Shown here: one piece after another, positions 12,746 through 23,750 of the stretch | Layout: every line of letters starts with the position of its first letter | Position numbering within the stretch: position 1 is the stretch's first letter | Source of the DNA: Gaeumannomyces sp. JS-464 | Lineage: Eukaryota; Ascomycota; Sordariomycetes; Magnaporthales; Magnaporthaceae | DNA: 64,000 bases | Assembly (NCBI GenBank): GCA_002197995.1 | Contig: NGZR01000001.1 | Location: forward strand, 3,658,001-3,722,000 | Reading direction: 5' to 3' | Made by a program: the position numbers and the translations under genes | Notes under the pieces: generated by a model | Told to the model about the DNA's origin: nothing | Seen by the model: the letters and a program-made list of their open reading frames with translations, nothing else | The model's database searches: none

Positions 12746-15121
12746 TTAGTCTACATGCCAGTGGCCGTCTCGAACTAAGGACGTAGGGATCCAAGGACGT
12801 TTTGCGAGTTCTTCAAGTCCTGGCTCCTCATCAACCACATACAACCTCCCGCTCTCTTGATCTACCTCGTGAAGCCTTGGCAGATCGCTTGCAATGGTAT
12901 CGAGTGTCATGACCCGTGCTGGCGTCACAAGTCGTACCCTGTTCTTGCCGCGAAACGAGGCCACAGCCAGCATCACGTCGAACTGCCCCACTGCGACGAA
13001 CAGCTCGTTTACCTGGGCCGGCGCAAAGGGCAGCAGCACGACAAAACCCCTCAGCCTGGAAAACAGCGTCTTTTGGGTGTGGTCCTCGGGCTTGTTCCCG
13101 TCTCCCAGTTGGAGGGCCAAGTGACGCACGGTCGCTTCACCCGGCTGTGAAGGGTCGTCAATGCGAAGGTAGAAAATGTCGCTGAGCTTGGTGAGGCAGA
13201 GCTTTCTGAAAGCCAATGCCGGCAGCCTAACGTGCAGGCCTAGCTGTGAACGTCCGAGGACCAATCCGTCCAACTGACGACCGGCCATCTGCCCCTTGGT
13301 CACGCTGCCGTCCATCAGAGTCGCAGGGGCCCATCGCCACCCCCTTTCCGCCAGCTTCGGTCCGGCAAAGAATATGACGGAGGCGTGATAGTTTGCCGGG
13401 TCCTCCGCAACCGCCTCCCAGAAGACCCTCATACGATCCGCGTGCGTTCGGGCTTCGACCAGTGGCCGGGGCGGAACGCCGACGATGTTGCCGAGGCACA
13501 AGGCCTCGTCTCTCGGCTGGCTCGTCGAGCGGAACGTCAGTGCGTCTTTAGCGAGGAGGTCCTCTCCATGGGGCTAGATCCGGTACCGTCGTCGTCACCG
13601 TCGTGACAGCCGCGCATCTCCATGAATACCGAGTAGAAAGACATGTAAACCCACGCCTCCATGCGGCTCTCGGCTGGTAGCTCCCTGTGTATATGACCGA
13701 GGAGTTCAGCGTCGCCGACGGGGCGGTCTGCAAGTTGGAAGAAAAGGTGGTCGCGCTGTGCGAGCTGCGCTTCCTGGAGTGTCCAAAGCCGACGGTTCCA
13801 CGGGGCGACCACAATTCGGGCTAGGACCTCGTCGAGCGATACGCTAGCCGCGCTGAGGCTAAGCAAATACTCATCCAGGACAAGAACCTTGTCGGCTAGC
13901 TGGTAGCTGTCCTTCATCCGGACCAGGGCCTGGTCGTACGCGGCTTGGGGGGCGAGCGGGAAGCAGAGCGTGTCCAGCCAGAAAGCAACAGGCTCCTCGG
14001 CGTAGAGACTGGACGCGAGAGCGCGCAGTCGGTCAAACTGGCAGACGGGGATGGCGTTGGCGCGGTTGTTCCGAGCCCATCGGACCAGACGTGCGATATG
14101 GCGACAAACCGCGTGATCGAAGACGATTCGATGTCTCCGGACGACACCAGCCGGACGTACAGCCTGCCTCCCCGCGCCGGGGCTGATCGGCGGCAACGAG
14201 CGGGATCGCGCCATGCGAGCGCTCCAGCAGCACGGCGGCGAGTTCGTCCTGCGAGGCATGGACAAACTCACAGTCGCAGTTGTCGCGTGTGTGCCTCGTG
14301 CGGTAAGTCGCCTCGTCGACTTGGTACGACGAGCAGCGCCACTCGGTGCAGGCGGAGTGGTCCTTCTCGGGGTGCGGGACGTTCAGGAAGCTGACGAACC
14401 AGTTCTCCAGCACCCCGAGCTTGAGGTCGGCCAGGTTCGCCTCGGCATCGCACCAGCCAAGGGTGCGCATCTGCCTCTCGAGCAGGGCCGCGGAGTCCGG
14501 CATCTCCAGAGTCAGAACGTCCGGCAGCCCGACCGCGCCGTCTGTCTCCCAAGGGCCGTAGGCGATCCTCGCCGCCCGGTCGAGGTAGTCGTACAGGAGC
14601 CATGTGAGAGGCGGACGGCGGGATCTAGGCGATCGAGATATGCGACAGTTGGCTCGCGCGCCTGCGCTCGCCTGAGGTTGAACCATATCCCCGTGTATAC
14701 GTCTGACATGTGTCTCAATACACGGACGACGCGCGATTGCTCTTCTTTTCGTTGCTCAAGGCGACAGGTTTCTGGACACGGTGCGCGCGATCCACCTCGA
14801 CACCCTGTCCGGGAGTATAGTAGTGTCTATATAAGGGACCGCAGCCTCCCCGGCCGGGGGGATGTACATGGTCATAGGCGATACATTTTCGCCAAGAATA
14901 TCGCTCAAGACGCCGAAGAAGGTCCAAGTCTGGAGGATGGCGAGGGCTCCTTCCTGGCCCAGCGCGCCGGGCGAGAGCAGGCCGATTGCAAAGATGTCAT
15001 CACCAAGATTGTTCCGGCTCAGGTACGCGAAGATGTCGCCCCCATCGTAGTCCTGCTTGGTGTAGAGTCGAACAGAGGGTCGGGGCCATGAAGGATGACT
15101 GGGCAGCGGGAGGTGCTGCAT
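12746..15121 (-). CDS. HET-domain protein 1 (heterokaryon-incompatibility type), frame-broken copy
   Basis: Starts at ATG 15121 (MQHLPLPSHPSW) and ends with TAA at 12746-12748. HET-domain motifs appear in order: FVAISHVWSDGLG, FWLDTLCFPL, KVLVLDEYL and RRLWTLQEAQLA. HET domains trigger cell death after non-self recognition during hyphal fusion. The whole length aligns with HET gene 2 at 19031-21680: LQTWTFFGVL matches LQTWLFFGLL, and DEALCLGNIVGV matches DEALCLATLIGL. The span allows about 790 codons, close to its 807-residue paralogue, so nothing large is missing. Yet the frame changes near 14770, 14620, 14160, 14080 and 13560. This could be a decaying pseudogene or the same indel errors seen in housekeeping genes nearby. 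It diverges from the membrane-protein gene at 16039. Confidence 0.75.
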
Positions 15122-16038
15122 ATCGACGCCGGTGCGAAGCAGCGAGCCGATTCGATGGGCGGTGTAACAGGCACAAGGCTGTAAGCCGCAAGAGCCGGGG
15201 AAGGCTAAGACGGCGTCTGCTCAGCTCAGAGCTTTGCGCAGATGGTGTCTGCGTTGTTTCCGTGAATGCAGCATGAGAAGTAACAGAGCCGGAACAAGAG
15301 CGATGGAAGTCCGGCGATTGCAGACACAGGGCATCTGCCCCTGCCCCTTCAGCCAATGTTCAGCTGCCCTGCCTGCACGGGCCCCGCGCCTGCCAACTTG
15401 TACTCGCGAATTGATACTGAAAGCCTTTCTTCTTCTCTCCCTCCAAAGAGTCCAAATATCCGCGTGCATATTATTAGAGCCATAGGTATTTACATCCGCG
15501 GTCGAAAAGCGCAGGCATAAGTTGGCCTGTTCGCATGTGGATAGGAAGAAGTATGTAGGCGAAATGGAGCGCCCGAACTTTAACCGGAGGGCCAGTTGTA
15601 TGGGTCCACGTCGCTTGTGCCACCTACAGTATAACAGAGTATAACAGAACAATTACGCAGGTCTACACCCTAGCGGCCGAGCCACGTGATCCGCCGTTTA
15701 CCCCTAGCGTGGCGGTGATGTGAAATGCTGACGCCCAATTTTCCAGCTTTGGCTTTCACCATTGTTCCCAACTCGGGCCAGACGATGGAGCCGACTCTAG
15801 GTAGGTATCCTATCTGGTCTGGCGGTTGCTCCGACCAATGTCATACTAGTGAGTCGTCCAAGCGCACATCCGAACATGGAGCTGCCATTTTCGAGCTACC
15901 TACCTAACATGGCGATCCGCGGATTTAGGTCTCCAGGTCCCTCCCTGTTTAGAGGTGCGGCACACGGCCGAGTCAGACTGTCTTTCGCCCACCCCACTTT
16001 AGCTGCTTCGCTCGTCGGATCCGGCTGGCCAGCGAAAC
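15122..16038. promoter_or_regulatory. Divergent promoter between HET gene 1 and membrane protein A
   Basis: About 0.9 kb between two genes read outward, so it must hold both promoters. It contains TAGGTAGGTA (15800-15809) and ACCTACCTAA (15900s), part of a motif that recurs in other spacers of this window. No defined activator site is recognised. Confidence 0.4.
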
Positions 16039-17040
16039 ATGGCGCTGGCGTACCTCCAAGGCTGGGCGCCCTTCCGCATAGATGCTTTGGGCTTGGTCAC
16101 CATGATTGGCGCCGAGGAGGTCGACAGGGCCATCGGACGCCTCGTTCGAAATCCTTGGGTCGACTACCTCCCGTTTCTCGGGGGCTACGTCGTCGCCGGC
16201 AACAAGTTCGTGCAGCCGATACCGGGAACGACGCTGTACAACATCTCGGACGGCATCATGGCGACCGATGTGTCCGGCTGGATGACAAGGTGGCTGAATG
16301 CGCAAGAGGTCAGCTGGAACGTGACCGCGTTCGTCTGGTCGGTCCGACGAGCCGCAACGCGGGACGTCCTACGCAACACGCAGCCGTTGGTCGTTGGCAT
16401 TGTGCTCAACGGAGGGATGCTTGCCCTGTCGGTCCTGGTCGGGGACTGGTTTGGGTTCGCCAACACCGTCGCGCTGATAGCCATGGTCGTGGCGCGATGG
16501 TACATGCTGGAACAGAACAAAACCTTCTTGGACAAGGTGGCCGCGTCCTTGGACGGACCAGGCGCGGAGTTCGTCAAAACCTTCTGCATCTTGTCGGATG
16601 GGCGGGCAGTGACGCTCTTTGCGCCGCGGGGGCTGGTTACCAACGGCTTCCTCACGACTCCACGGCCGCACGAGCACCTCTGGTACAGGGCCTCTCGGGC
16701 GCTGTGCTGGCTCGCGTTCGGGTTTCATGTCATCTGCATTGGGCAAGCGACGCTCTTTATACAGATAGTCACAGTCGTCATCATGGTCGGCGCTACAGTC
16801 GTGTGCTGCCTGAGGTTGGGTTCTAACGAATACTACGTCGGGCGGAGGCTCCATGTCCACCCGGTGGACGCCAGTGGACTGGAAGATCGCAGGTCTCTCG
16901 CTTATGTCAGGCTCGGATTGTCGGATGAAGAGGAGGACACCATGTTGGCATGGGGACTAATACCCCAGAGAACGAATCTGGTGTGGTGGGAACACTACCG
17001 TCAAGCGAAGGGATCCGCTGGGCTGAAGGCGCCACCTTAG
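16039..17040 (+). CDS. Polytopic membrane protein A, partner of a HET gene
   Basis: Intact single-exon frame of 333 residues from ATG 16039. I see no catalytic motif. Hydrophobic segments lie at roughly residues 117-135, 137-156, 221-239 and 241-258, in two hairpins. The N-terminal soluble part has WAPFRIDALGLVTMIGA and ISDGIMATDVSGW; the C-terminal part ends in an acidic stretch and NLVWWEHY. It aligns end to end with membrane protein B (17291-18364), including DALGLVT, the GDWFGFAN segment and VWW near the end. Similar fungal proteins are, to my recollection, sometimes labelled modin after a Podospora incompatibility modifier; this is tentative. Divergent pairing with HET gene 1 suggests a shared role at the membrane in self/non-self response (inference). 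Confidence 0.8.
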   Translation: MALAYLQGWAPFRIDALGLVTMIGAEEVDRAIGRLVRNPWVDYLPFLGGYVVAGNKFVQPIPGTTLYNISDGIMATDVSGWMTRWLNAQEVSWNVTAFVWSVRRAATRDVLRNTQPLVVGIVLNGGMLALSVLVGDWFGFANTVALIAMVVARWYMLEQNKTFLDKVAASLDGPGAEFVKTFCILSDGRAVTLFAPRGLVTNGFLTTPRPHEHLWYRASRALCWLAFGFHVICIGQATLFIQIVTVVIMVGATVVCCLRLGSNEYYVGRRLHVHPVDASGLEDRRSLAYVRLGLSDEEEDTMLAWGLIPQRTNLVWWEHYRQAKGSAGLKAPP

Positions 17041-17290
17041 CCCGCGGCTGTCTTCTACATAGTTGCCCCTTGTCAGATCTTGCGTTGTATTAACCGTTGC
17101 TGGGTCAAACAGGCTGTTTCTTAAAAGGCTTCGAGCCTGTCCAGACAAAATGGCCGCCATTCCCCGAGAGCGCGCACCCCAGTGGTGATACATAGAGTAG
17201 CAACCAGGTGCCTAATATGGGCTATCATGCGGCATACTTTGCTTACTGTACATCGCCAGCATCCATTGGAATCTATCTCCCCGGGCGCGT

Positions 17291-18364
17291 TCAGACCGTC
17301 CGCGTCACACTCGGGGGTGTTTCATACCTGGCCCACGTGTCCCGCCGCTTCCAGTCGTTGAAAGCGGCAATAGTATTCTTGGCGACGCAATCCCGGTACT
17401 TTTGCCACCAAACCCGATTCTTCGGCAAAGGCACGATCCGCCAGTCCACCATGCTCTCTTCCTCCTCCTGGCTGAGCATCAGGCTCGCGATCGTGGCCGC
17501 CATCGAGCCGCCCCCGTCTCGGCGATCCATGCGGCGGATCTCCAGCCTCGATCCTACCATCTGATCGTGGCTCCCCACGCGCCTGACGGCGCACACGGTC
17601 GACACGGCTAGTATCCCAACGCACAGAAGCTGGCATGGTAGCGCTGCCATCCCGAGGCTCACGACGTGGACCAGAAAGGCGACCCAGACGGCATACCTAT
17701 AGACAGAGTAGGTCACTGGGCTTCTGGGTTGAGGCGTCGTCAGCAGACACTCGGTCAGGATGCCTCTGGGCAGATAGATGATCAGCCGGCAGCCGTCAGG
17801 TAGTTTCCAAAATGTCTTGACCACGGCGCTGCTCTGTTTTATGCCCAGCTCGGCGTTCCTATCCAGCGCGTCGCGATTTGCCTCGAGAACTCTCCATCGC
17901 GCCGTCGTCGCCATGATCAGGGCCGCCGCGTTGGCAAAGCCCCACCAGTCTGAGATGATAACAGCGAGCATGACCATGCCCAGAGCGACGACAAGGCCAA
18001 TGGCAGCGGCCCGCCAGGGGCGACCTTTCCCAAGTCCGCGAGGCGGCGAGGGCACGGTGCCGATGGTCAGCGTCGTCGCGTTGTAGGTGAGCTGCTGGCA
18101 CAGCAGCCAGCGCGAAAACCAGCCGGCCACATCGGTGGCACATATGCCGTCGGTGATATTAAAAACGGTAAAGCCCGCTATGTGCTGGCGGAAGCTGTCG
18201 CCGGCGATGACGTGCCCTGCAACGAGAGGGAGGAATTCGGTGAGGTGGCTAGCACAAAGACGGCCGACGGTTTGGTTGATCTGGTCGGCGCCAAGGAGGG
18301 TGACAAGGCCTAGCGCGTCGATGTTGAATGGCGCCCAGCGGAGAAGCCACGCCGTTGCGTCCAT
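17291..18364 (-). CDS. Polytopic membrane protein B, paralogue of A
   Basis: Intact single-exon frame of 357 residues, ATG at 18364. The layout matches protein A: N-terminal WAPFNIDALGLVTLLGA and ITDGICATDVAGW, a first hydrophobic hairpin containing ISDWWGFANAAALI, a cytosolic middle with VVKTFWKLPDG, a second hairpin (VWVAFLVHVVSLGMAALPC and the following segment), then an acidic QEEEESMVDW and NRVWWQKYRD. It faces protein A tail to tail with a 250-base gap (17041-17290) and diverges from HET gene 2. The pair A/B and the pair HET1/HET2 therefore form a mirror-image arrangement. Function unknown; a membrane role linked to the HET proteins is inferred from linkage only. Confidence 0.8.
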   Translation of the reverse strand: MDATAWLLRWAPFNIDALGLVTLLGADQINQTVGRLCASHLTEFLPLVAGHVIAGDSFRQHIAGFTVFNITDGICATDVAGWFSRWLLCQQLTYNATTLTIGTVPSPPRGLGKGRPWRAAAIGLVVALGMVMLAVIISDWWGFANAAALIMATTARWRVLEANRDALDRNAELGIKQSSAVVKTFWKLPDGCRLIIYLPRGILTECLLTTPQPRSPVTYSVYRYAVWVAFLVHVVSLGMAALPCQLLCVGILAVSTVCAVRRVGSHDQMVGSRLEIRRMDRRDGGGSMAATIASLMLSQEEEESMVDWRIVPLPKNRVWWQKYRDCVAKNTIAAFNDWKRRDTWARYETPPSVTRTV

Positions 18365-19030
18365 TTTTTTTTCTTCTAGTAGGGGCCGGACAGCGCTTGG
18401 CCGTCTCGAGGCTAATACTTGGGGTACAGTGAAGTAGTTCTTTTCAAGTGCCTTTTCGCTCTTATCGTAGTAGCCCTGTGTGTACTCGATTCAGTATGAT
18501 GGAGAATGTGTAAAGATCCAACTCTACAGTAGTGATGTCAAAAGAGGCAGACGCCTCGGTAAGCAGAGCCGCGTGGATGCCTGGCTCCTCTTGGGTAGCA
18601 AGAATCCTGCGAAATGACGCATTTGCTGTTGGCTGCGCCAATGATGGCATCCTACTGGATTGCGCCCTCGGGCAGAGGCAGTCGCCAGCGGCGGGTGCCG
18701 CCACCACACCACCTGGTAAGGCTTCAGCCAGTCACGTCAAGATGGGAGCCAATGCCTCGTGCGTCTTTCAGCTCAGCCGGGCGCAACGACCTCGTGCCCT
18801 GCCCCGCATTTCATTCCGCCTCTAAGAACAACCATCACCTTTGCTGCCTGCCCAGCCTGGTGATTACGCAGCCGCCCTTCATCCTGCCACCAGAATATCT
18901 GGGGAGTTAGGTCGGCTGCTGTCACTTTCTGGAGGTCCCTGCCTATAATACGGATCGACTCACTTGCTCAGCCTGCTTGGCCGTGAGGAAGCGCCGCCTG
19001 AAGAGGCTCGGTAGTAGAAAAATCTCAGCC
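18365..19030. promoter_or_regulatory. Divergent promoter between membrane protein B and HET gene 2
   Basis: A 666-base spacer between outward-reading genes, the mirror counterpart of 15122-16038. A T run at 18365-18372 (A run on the minus strand) lies directly upstream of the protein B start. TATAATA at 18943-18949 lies about 85 bases upstream of the HET2 start and could be a TATA-like element. No other site is recognised. Confidence 0.4.
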
Positions 19031-21680
19031 ATGGACCACCTTCTACTTCCAGCCAATCCTAAGCATGCCCGAATCGAGGTACCTCTGCGAGCGAGGGAGA
19101 GTTACGCAGGGCCATTCGACTCGTTCGCAACTCGGCACGGATGGGACCAAATCGCTCTCATGAATCCCAACCTTTCAGAACCTCAGATCGAAGAGCTACA
19201 TAGTCTTCTTCAGACGTGGCTATTCTTTGGTCTCCTGGAGGAGGTGTTTGGCTCATCTAACGCAACCAGGTATGGAGGACGACTACGTCACTACACTGCC
19301 GACATCTATACGCACCTAGTTTGTCTGGTTTAACAGACATCTTTCACTTTCGACTCGTTTGCCTCCGTAAGGCTAAGGGTCAGGCTCCTAACCAACTCAA
19401 GCGTTTGTGCCGGGTACAAGTACTGACATCACACAGAGTGGAGCAACTGCAGGACTTCGGCGGCGATTGGGTTCGTCGGGGTGCCGCTGGTGGCTATGTC
19501 ATCTCCACTGCCCCATTACGCCCTTTACTCAGGAAGTTGGGCGACAAAGACATCTCGAAAGCACGTCTGGGACATATCGCCAACTGTTTACGAGCGGCTG
19601 CCGATGTCGTCAACTCTTTGAGCCTGAGCGGCTCTCCTCTGATTCAAACCGCAGAAGTCCTGGCCATTGCCGTTCTTTGCGATGCGATCGACAAGAGCAT
19701 CGGGACTGATCGCGGCGCTATCAGAGCCGGTGGAAAGCTCGCCTTGGGCGTTTCAAAGTACCTAGAAGCACAGATGCTGGAGGATGGCTGGTGCAAAAAC
19801 GACGTGCATAGGCTGCGGAACCAGCTGGATTTGCCGTCCCTGTATCTTGCCAGCAACTTAAACCCCCCTGAGCAGCAGGTCAGCCACACCAACTGCACTC
19901 AGACCCTCTGCAACGCCTCGCAGATCGATGAATCCAGATACGCCACCGTCCATGATGGGCAGACCTGTGGTGGGGGCTGTCCTTTTATAGGGGTCTCTCA
20001 GGACGAACTGGCCACCATTCTACTGTCAGGGTCCTTACCCCTAATAGACTACGATCCAGAGTCGGACCCAGGCACTATACGACTGGTGCCGGCTGTCCCT
20101 GGTCAGGCGTACGTCGCCATCTCGCACGTCTGGTCTCATGGGCTTGGCAATCAGACCGACAATGCGCTCCCGCAATGTCAGCTAAGCCGCATCCGCAAGT
20201 ACGTCGGTCGACTCCCCGATGAGTCCGGCCAGCCGGTCAACCCTTTCTGGCTGGACACGATATGTTTCCCGCTTCACAACCCCGATGCTGCCAATCGCGC
20301 GCTCGTCTATATGCGCAAGACATATCAAGATGCGGCCAAAGTCCTCGTCATCGATCGGTACTTGACCGCGGTCGAAGCGGAGCCTCTCTTGAACATCGAG
20401 ATACTACTGCGGATTCTCTGTTCGAGCTGGACGCGAAGGTTGTGGACGCTGCAGGAGGGCGTCTTGGCTCGAAAACTCTTTTTCCAGTTCGCGGACATCT
20501 CTCTGGAGATGGAACGTATAATGATGCCTTTAGAGATGACGATCCTGACGCACGACCGATCCCTCGAGTATCTGCCCATCTGGCTGATGGCCTCGGAGCT
20601 CTGGGAGGCTTGGAAGATTCGCGACTCGGAAGATCCAAAAACTCTTCTGAACTATCTGAGCGGTGGTCTTAGGTGGCGGGCTACCAGCGTGGCCGCCGAC
20701 GAGGCTCTCTGCCTTGCCACCTTGATCGGTCTCGACATGGAGGCGCTGACGGATGGGCCAGATGAGACCCGGATGGAGAGGTTTTGGTCTCTTATGCCGA
20801 TCATACCCGCACAAGCCGTCTTTTGGTCAGGCCAGAGGATCAACAGCCATGGATTCAAATGGGCTCCATCTAGTTTCCTTGGCCAGAGTACTGCTATCCT
20901 GCAAGACTTGGACAGGAGCTCGTACTCTGAAGCAAATTATCAGCATGAGGCGCCACGACTCACGGACAGGGGCCTCGGCTTCCGTTGTGCCGGAGTTCTG
21001 CTGAACACCTGGAGGGCGCCACTGGAACAGGACGTATGGATCAGGCTCGATGGGCCACAATGGTTCCGTCTACATCGCCAAGGGCCCCAAAGGCTAGAAC
21101 CGAGGACGGACGAGGACGGGGACCACAGCCGGTCGCTGGTGTTATTGATGAAGACTAGCATCGCTGCCGCCTTCTCCGCCGAGCAGCCCGAGAGATCGGT
21201 GACGTGCGTCTTGGCATCGATTTACGACGTGGACGAGGAGAACGATATCATTTTCGCGAATACGGAAGATGTCGCGTTTCTGATTCCAGCCCCCAAAGAG
21301 ACGGGAAACAAGTCGGGGGATGCGAATCTCCACGTAATAGCAGCGAAGCTGAGCGAGCTCCAGCTCGAAGCTCTCGATGCTGGGGGAGCTGCATCTGCGG
21401 TCTCGCAGACATCTGGCCCAAGTAAGGCGCGCAATCCGGAAGCGCATGGGGATGCGCTGCTGCTGGCGGCCGCTGGGTAGAGGCTGCAACCGATGAGGTC
21501 GCTTCCTTCGATGAGCTGGCTAGCAGGATGCGTTGTCTACTGGTAGAGAATGGGGAATTGCAAACGGCAAGGATAAGGGCGAGGGACGAAGATGGCCGCC
21601 TCAGTGTGGATAAAGACGGGGCACACTATGTTTTCTACGGCGTTGAGCTCGCAGAAGATCAGGAGTGGTGCCTCGACTGA
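19031..21680 (+). CDS. HET-domain protein 2 (heterokaryon-incompatibility type), intact
   Basis: Start ATG at 19031 (AGCCATGGAC). Three exons: 19031-19269, 19437-21421, 21481-21680. Intron 1 has GTATGG, a TACTGAC branch and ACAG. Intron 2 is 59 bases (GTAAGG to TAG) and restores the frame to the end ELAEDQEWCLD. The result is 807 residues without a break. The HET domain lies at about residues 300-440: YVAISHVWSHGLG, FWLDTICFPL, KVLVIDRYL, RRLWTLQEGVLA. Upstream is a Cys-containing region (TLCNASQI, CGGGCPF) that also exists in HET1. HET proteins act in the cytosol as death effectors after non-self contact; the recognition part is normally C-terminal, here without a recognised repeat or NACHT domain. 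It diverges from membrane protein B. Confidence 0.85.
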
Positions 21681-22673
21681 CTACGTAGATATCTCCCTCC
21701 TAGTTAAACGTAAAGCGTGGGCAAAAAGGTGAAAGTTCTCTTTTGTTGTAAGTCCCAAATTTCAAGCTACTGATGTACCTGGGAAACCAATATTACAAAG
21801 TACGTGTTATAATGTTGATGGCCAGGAGTGAATCCCGCCGCGGCGGACGAAAGTGCAACATACCATCGCGTCCCCGGTGCTACCCTCGCGGATGGCTCCG
21901 GGGAAGCCCATTATTTCAAGATGCACAAGCTTAGAGCGTTTGCGGCCACCGCAGGTCTCGGGAGAGATCCCGGGACGAGGCTTTGCCGCACCCGGCGAGA
22001 AGCGGCGCGGTATTGTTACTGGATGGCATTCCCACAGAAGAAGCACTGCGGCAACCCGAACTCTGCCTTCCGACAACGGCGAAGCCTGCGGTGCCGCAAA
22101 GCGGCTCGGCCGGCTGTTCCGAGGCGTTAAAGTTTTAGCGAAATGCTTCATCACCCGTCATATCCCGGGAATCGGAAGGGCCATATTTCTTCACACATCT
22201 GGGGCCTCATGGCTGTTGATCTTTGATCATTCGTGGGTGCGGTTACTTACGAATGCCGTATTTCAAGGTTTCGGGGACACCGCCTCGCTTTTTTGGCCCT
22301 GGGCTTCAGATGGACTGTGTAAGAACTGATTTTTAATCGATCGCTTGCGCCTCCTCTCTATTCCACTTATTTTGTCACGGTGTTTTTATGGGTTTATATT
22401 TTTGTTTTGTTATATACTTTTCGTGGTTCACTCATGTTTGCAGCTCACTTTGTGGAGGAAGTAGAGCAAGGAGTGGGTAATAATATAAACCTCTCTAAAA
22501 GGCAGGGGATATGTAAGTTAAATCCTATGCTGATAGGGTAGGAAGGATATAAGGGAGGAAAAGGGAAAGGAGTAGCGAGGGAGATGGTCGAACTCTTCAC
22601 CCCACCCCCCTTTTGTATCGTTGCCAATTCGCTGCGAGTGATAGATTCATGGTGGTTCTCGGGTTTCTTTGCC
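21681..22673. other. Intergenic, no supported gene
   Basis: About 1 kb between HET gene 2 and the UstYa-type gene, which converge here. Open frames near 21828-22329 have no family signature. The stretch 22330-22560 is AT-rich and probably holds 3' UTR sequence. Confidence 0.5.
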
Positions 22674-23750
22674 TCAATCGTGCCCCGCGTGCTTGGAGGA
22701 GTTGTGGTCCTTCATGATCTGTCGCTCCTTTGCCCAGTCGACAATCTTGCTGTACTTTGGGCAGCGGTGCTGGGTGTCGAAGTCAGGCTGGACGCCCTTG
22801 TCGGACGTGTTGAGGTGCAGGAAGGGCGTGACGTCGGCGCTGCACATGAGGCGGATGCGGAGGGCTTCGATGCAGTGGTCGACGTGCTTTTTTTGTCCCT
22901 CTCTCTTGTCAACAGGGGGGTCTGTTTGGGGCTGGGGAGACGAAAGTTGCTCACGTCGAGAATCTGCTCTTCGGTCCCGAAGAAGCCGGGATCGGAGGAA
23001 TAGTTCCATTGGGACCGGTGCACGTACTGCCGGACCAGGTTGAGGCAATGCAGATTATGGAAGACCTCGAGCCCGGCGAGCAGGCCGCCGGACGCGGTGC
23101 GGGCCCAGGGGTGGCCGTTGAGGCCGTCGGGGGGCTTGTGCAGGCCGGAGAGGGCGAGCTCGGGGAGGTTGAAGGAGCCGTCTTTTTTTTTTTTTTTTTG
23201 GGGCGGTTGTTAGCTGTTTTTCCCCCTCTTCTTCTTTTGTACCGCCATAGGATGAGTGAGACATACAATACCAGAGCTCCTTCCACTTATCCTCGAGCTC
23301 TTTGGTCGGCCTGCCCTTGTACGGGCTGGGCTTGTGGAAAGCGTTGTCGAACTGGACGTCTTCGTACTCTATCACGTCGTGCAATGGTGCTGAGTGTGCA
23401 TTTTTGTCAAGTTAGCATTTTTGCTATATAAGTTTGTCAGTACCTATGTGAAGGCTGCAATAGTAGAAGGGCGGCCCCTTACACGGCACGTTGAGCTTCC
23501 TCACGCACTGCTGGTCTGACAAGGGCAGCTTGTGGACCCAGGCCGCGGCAAGGAGCACTACCCAGCTCGCGGCGAACAAGAGTCCAGAAAGCTTGGCTGA
23601 CGACGCTGCCGATGCGGGCTGTCTGTGCTCCTCTTGGGCTGGCCTGGTATGGAGGGTCCTTTTTCTCGGCGCAAGGAAGGCTGCCGATTCGACGTCTTCC
23701 TGCGCCACCGACTCCCAGCGCTCGGCATCTCGACGTTGTAGCTCCATCAT
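22674..23750 (-). CDS. UstYa-family (DUF3328) oxidase, RiPP/mycotoxin-type
   Basis: Four exons on the minus strand: 23750-23444, 23389-23267, 23181-22955 and 22886-22674; they join without a break into 289 residues. A single membrane anchor lies at about residues 54-72. Both diagnostic metal-binding motifs are present: HNLHC (residues 185-189) and HVDHC (220-224). This family carries out oxidative cyclisation and related oxidations in ustiloxin, phomopsin, asperipin and other fungal pathways. Intron 2 is odd: its acceptor follows a run of 17 A on the coding strand instead of pyrimidines. The gene diverges from the repeat-peptide gene at 24562, which suggests that it modifies that peptide. Only one UstYa gene is present, while several known clusters have two or more. 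Confidence 0.88.

Noticed and set aside
12746..15121. HET gene 1 as a RIP-mutated pseudogene
   Set aside because: The region is not AT-rich and shows frame changes without the dense C-to-T stop codons expected from RIP; sequencing indels are at least as likely.
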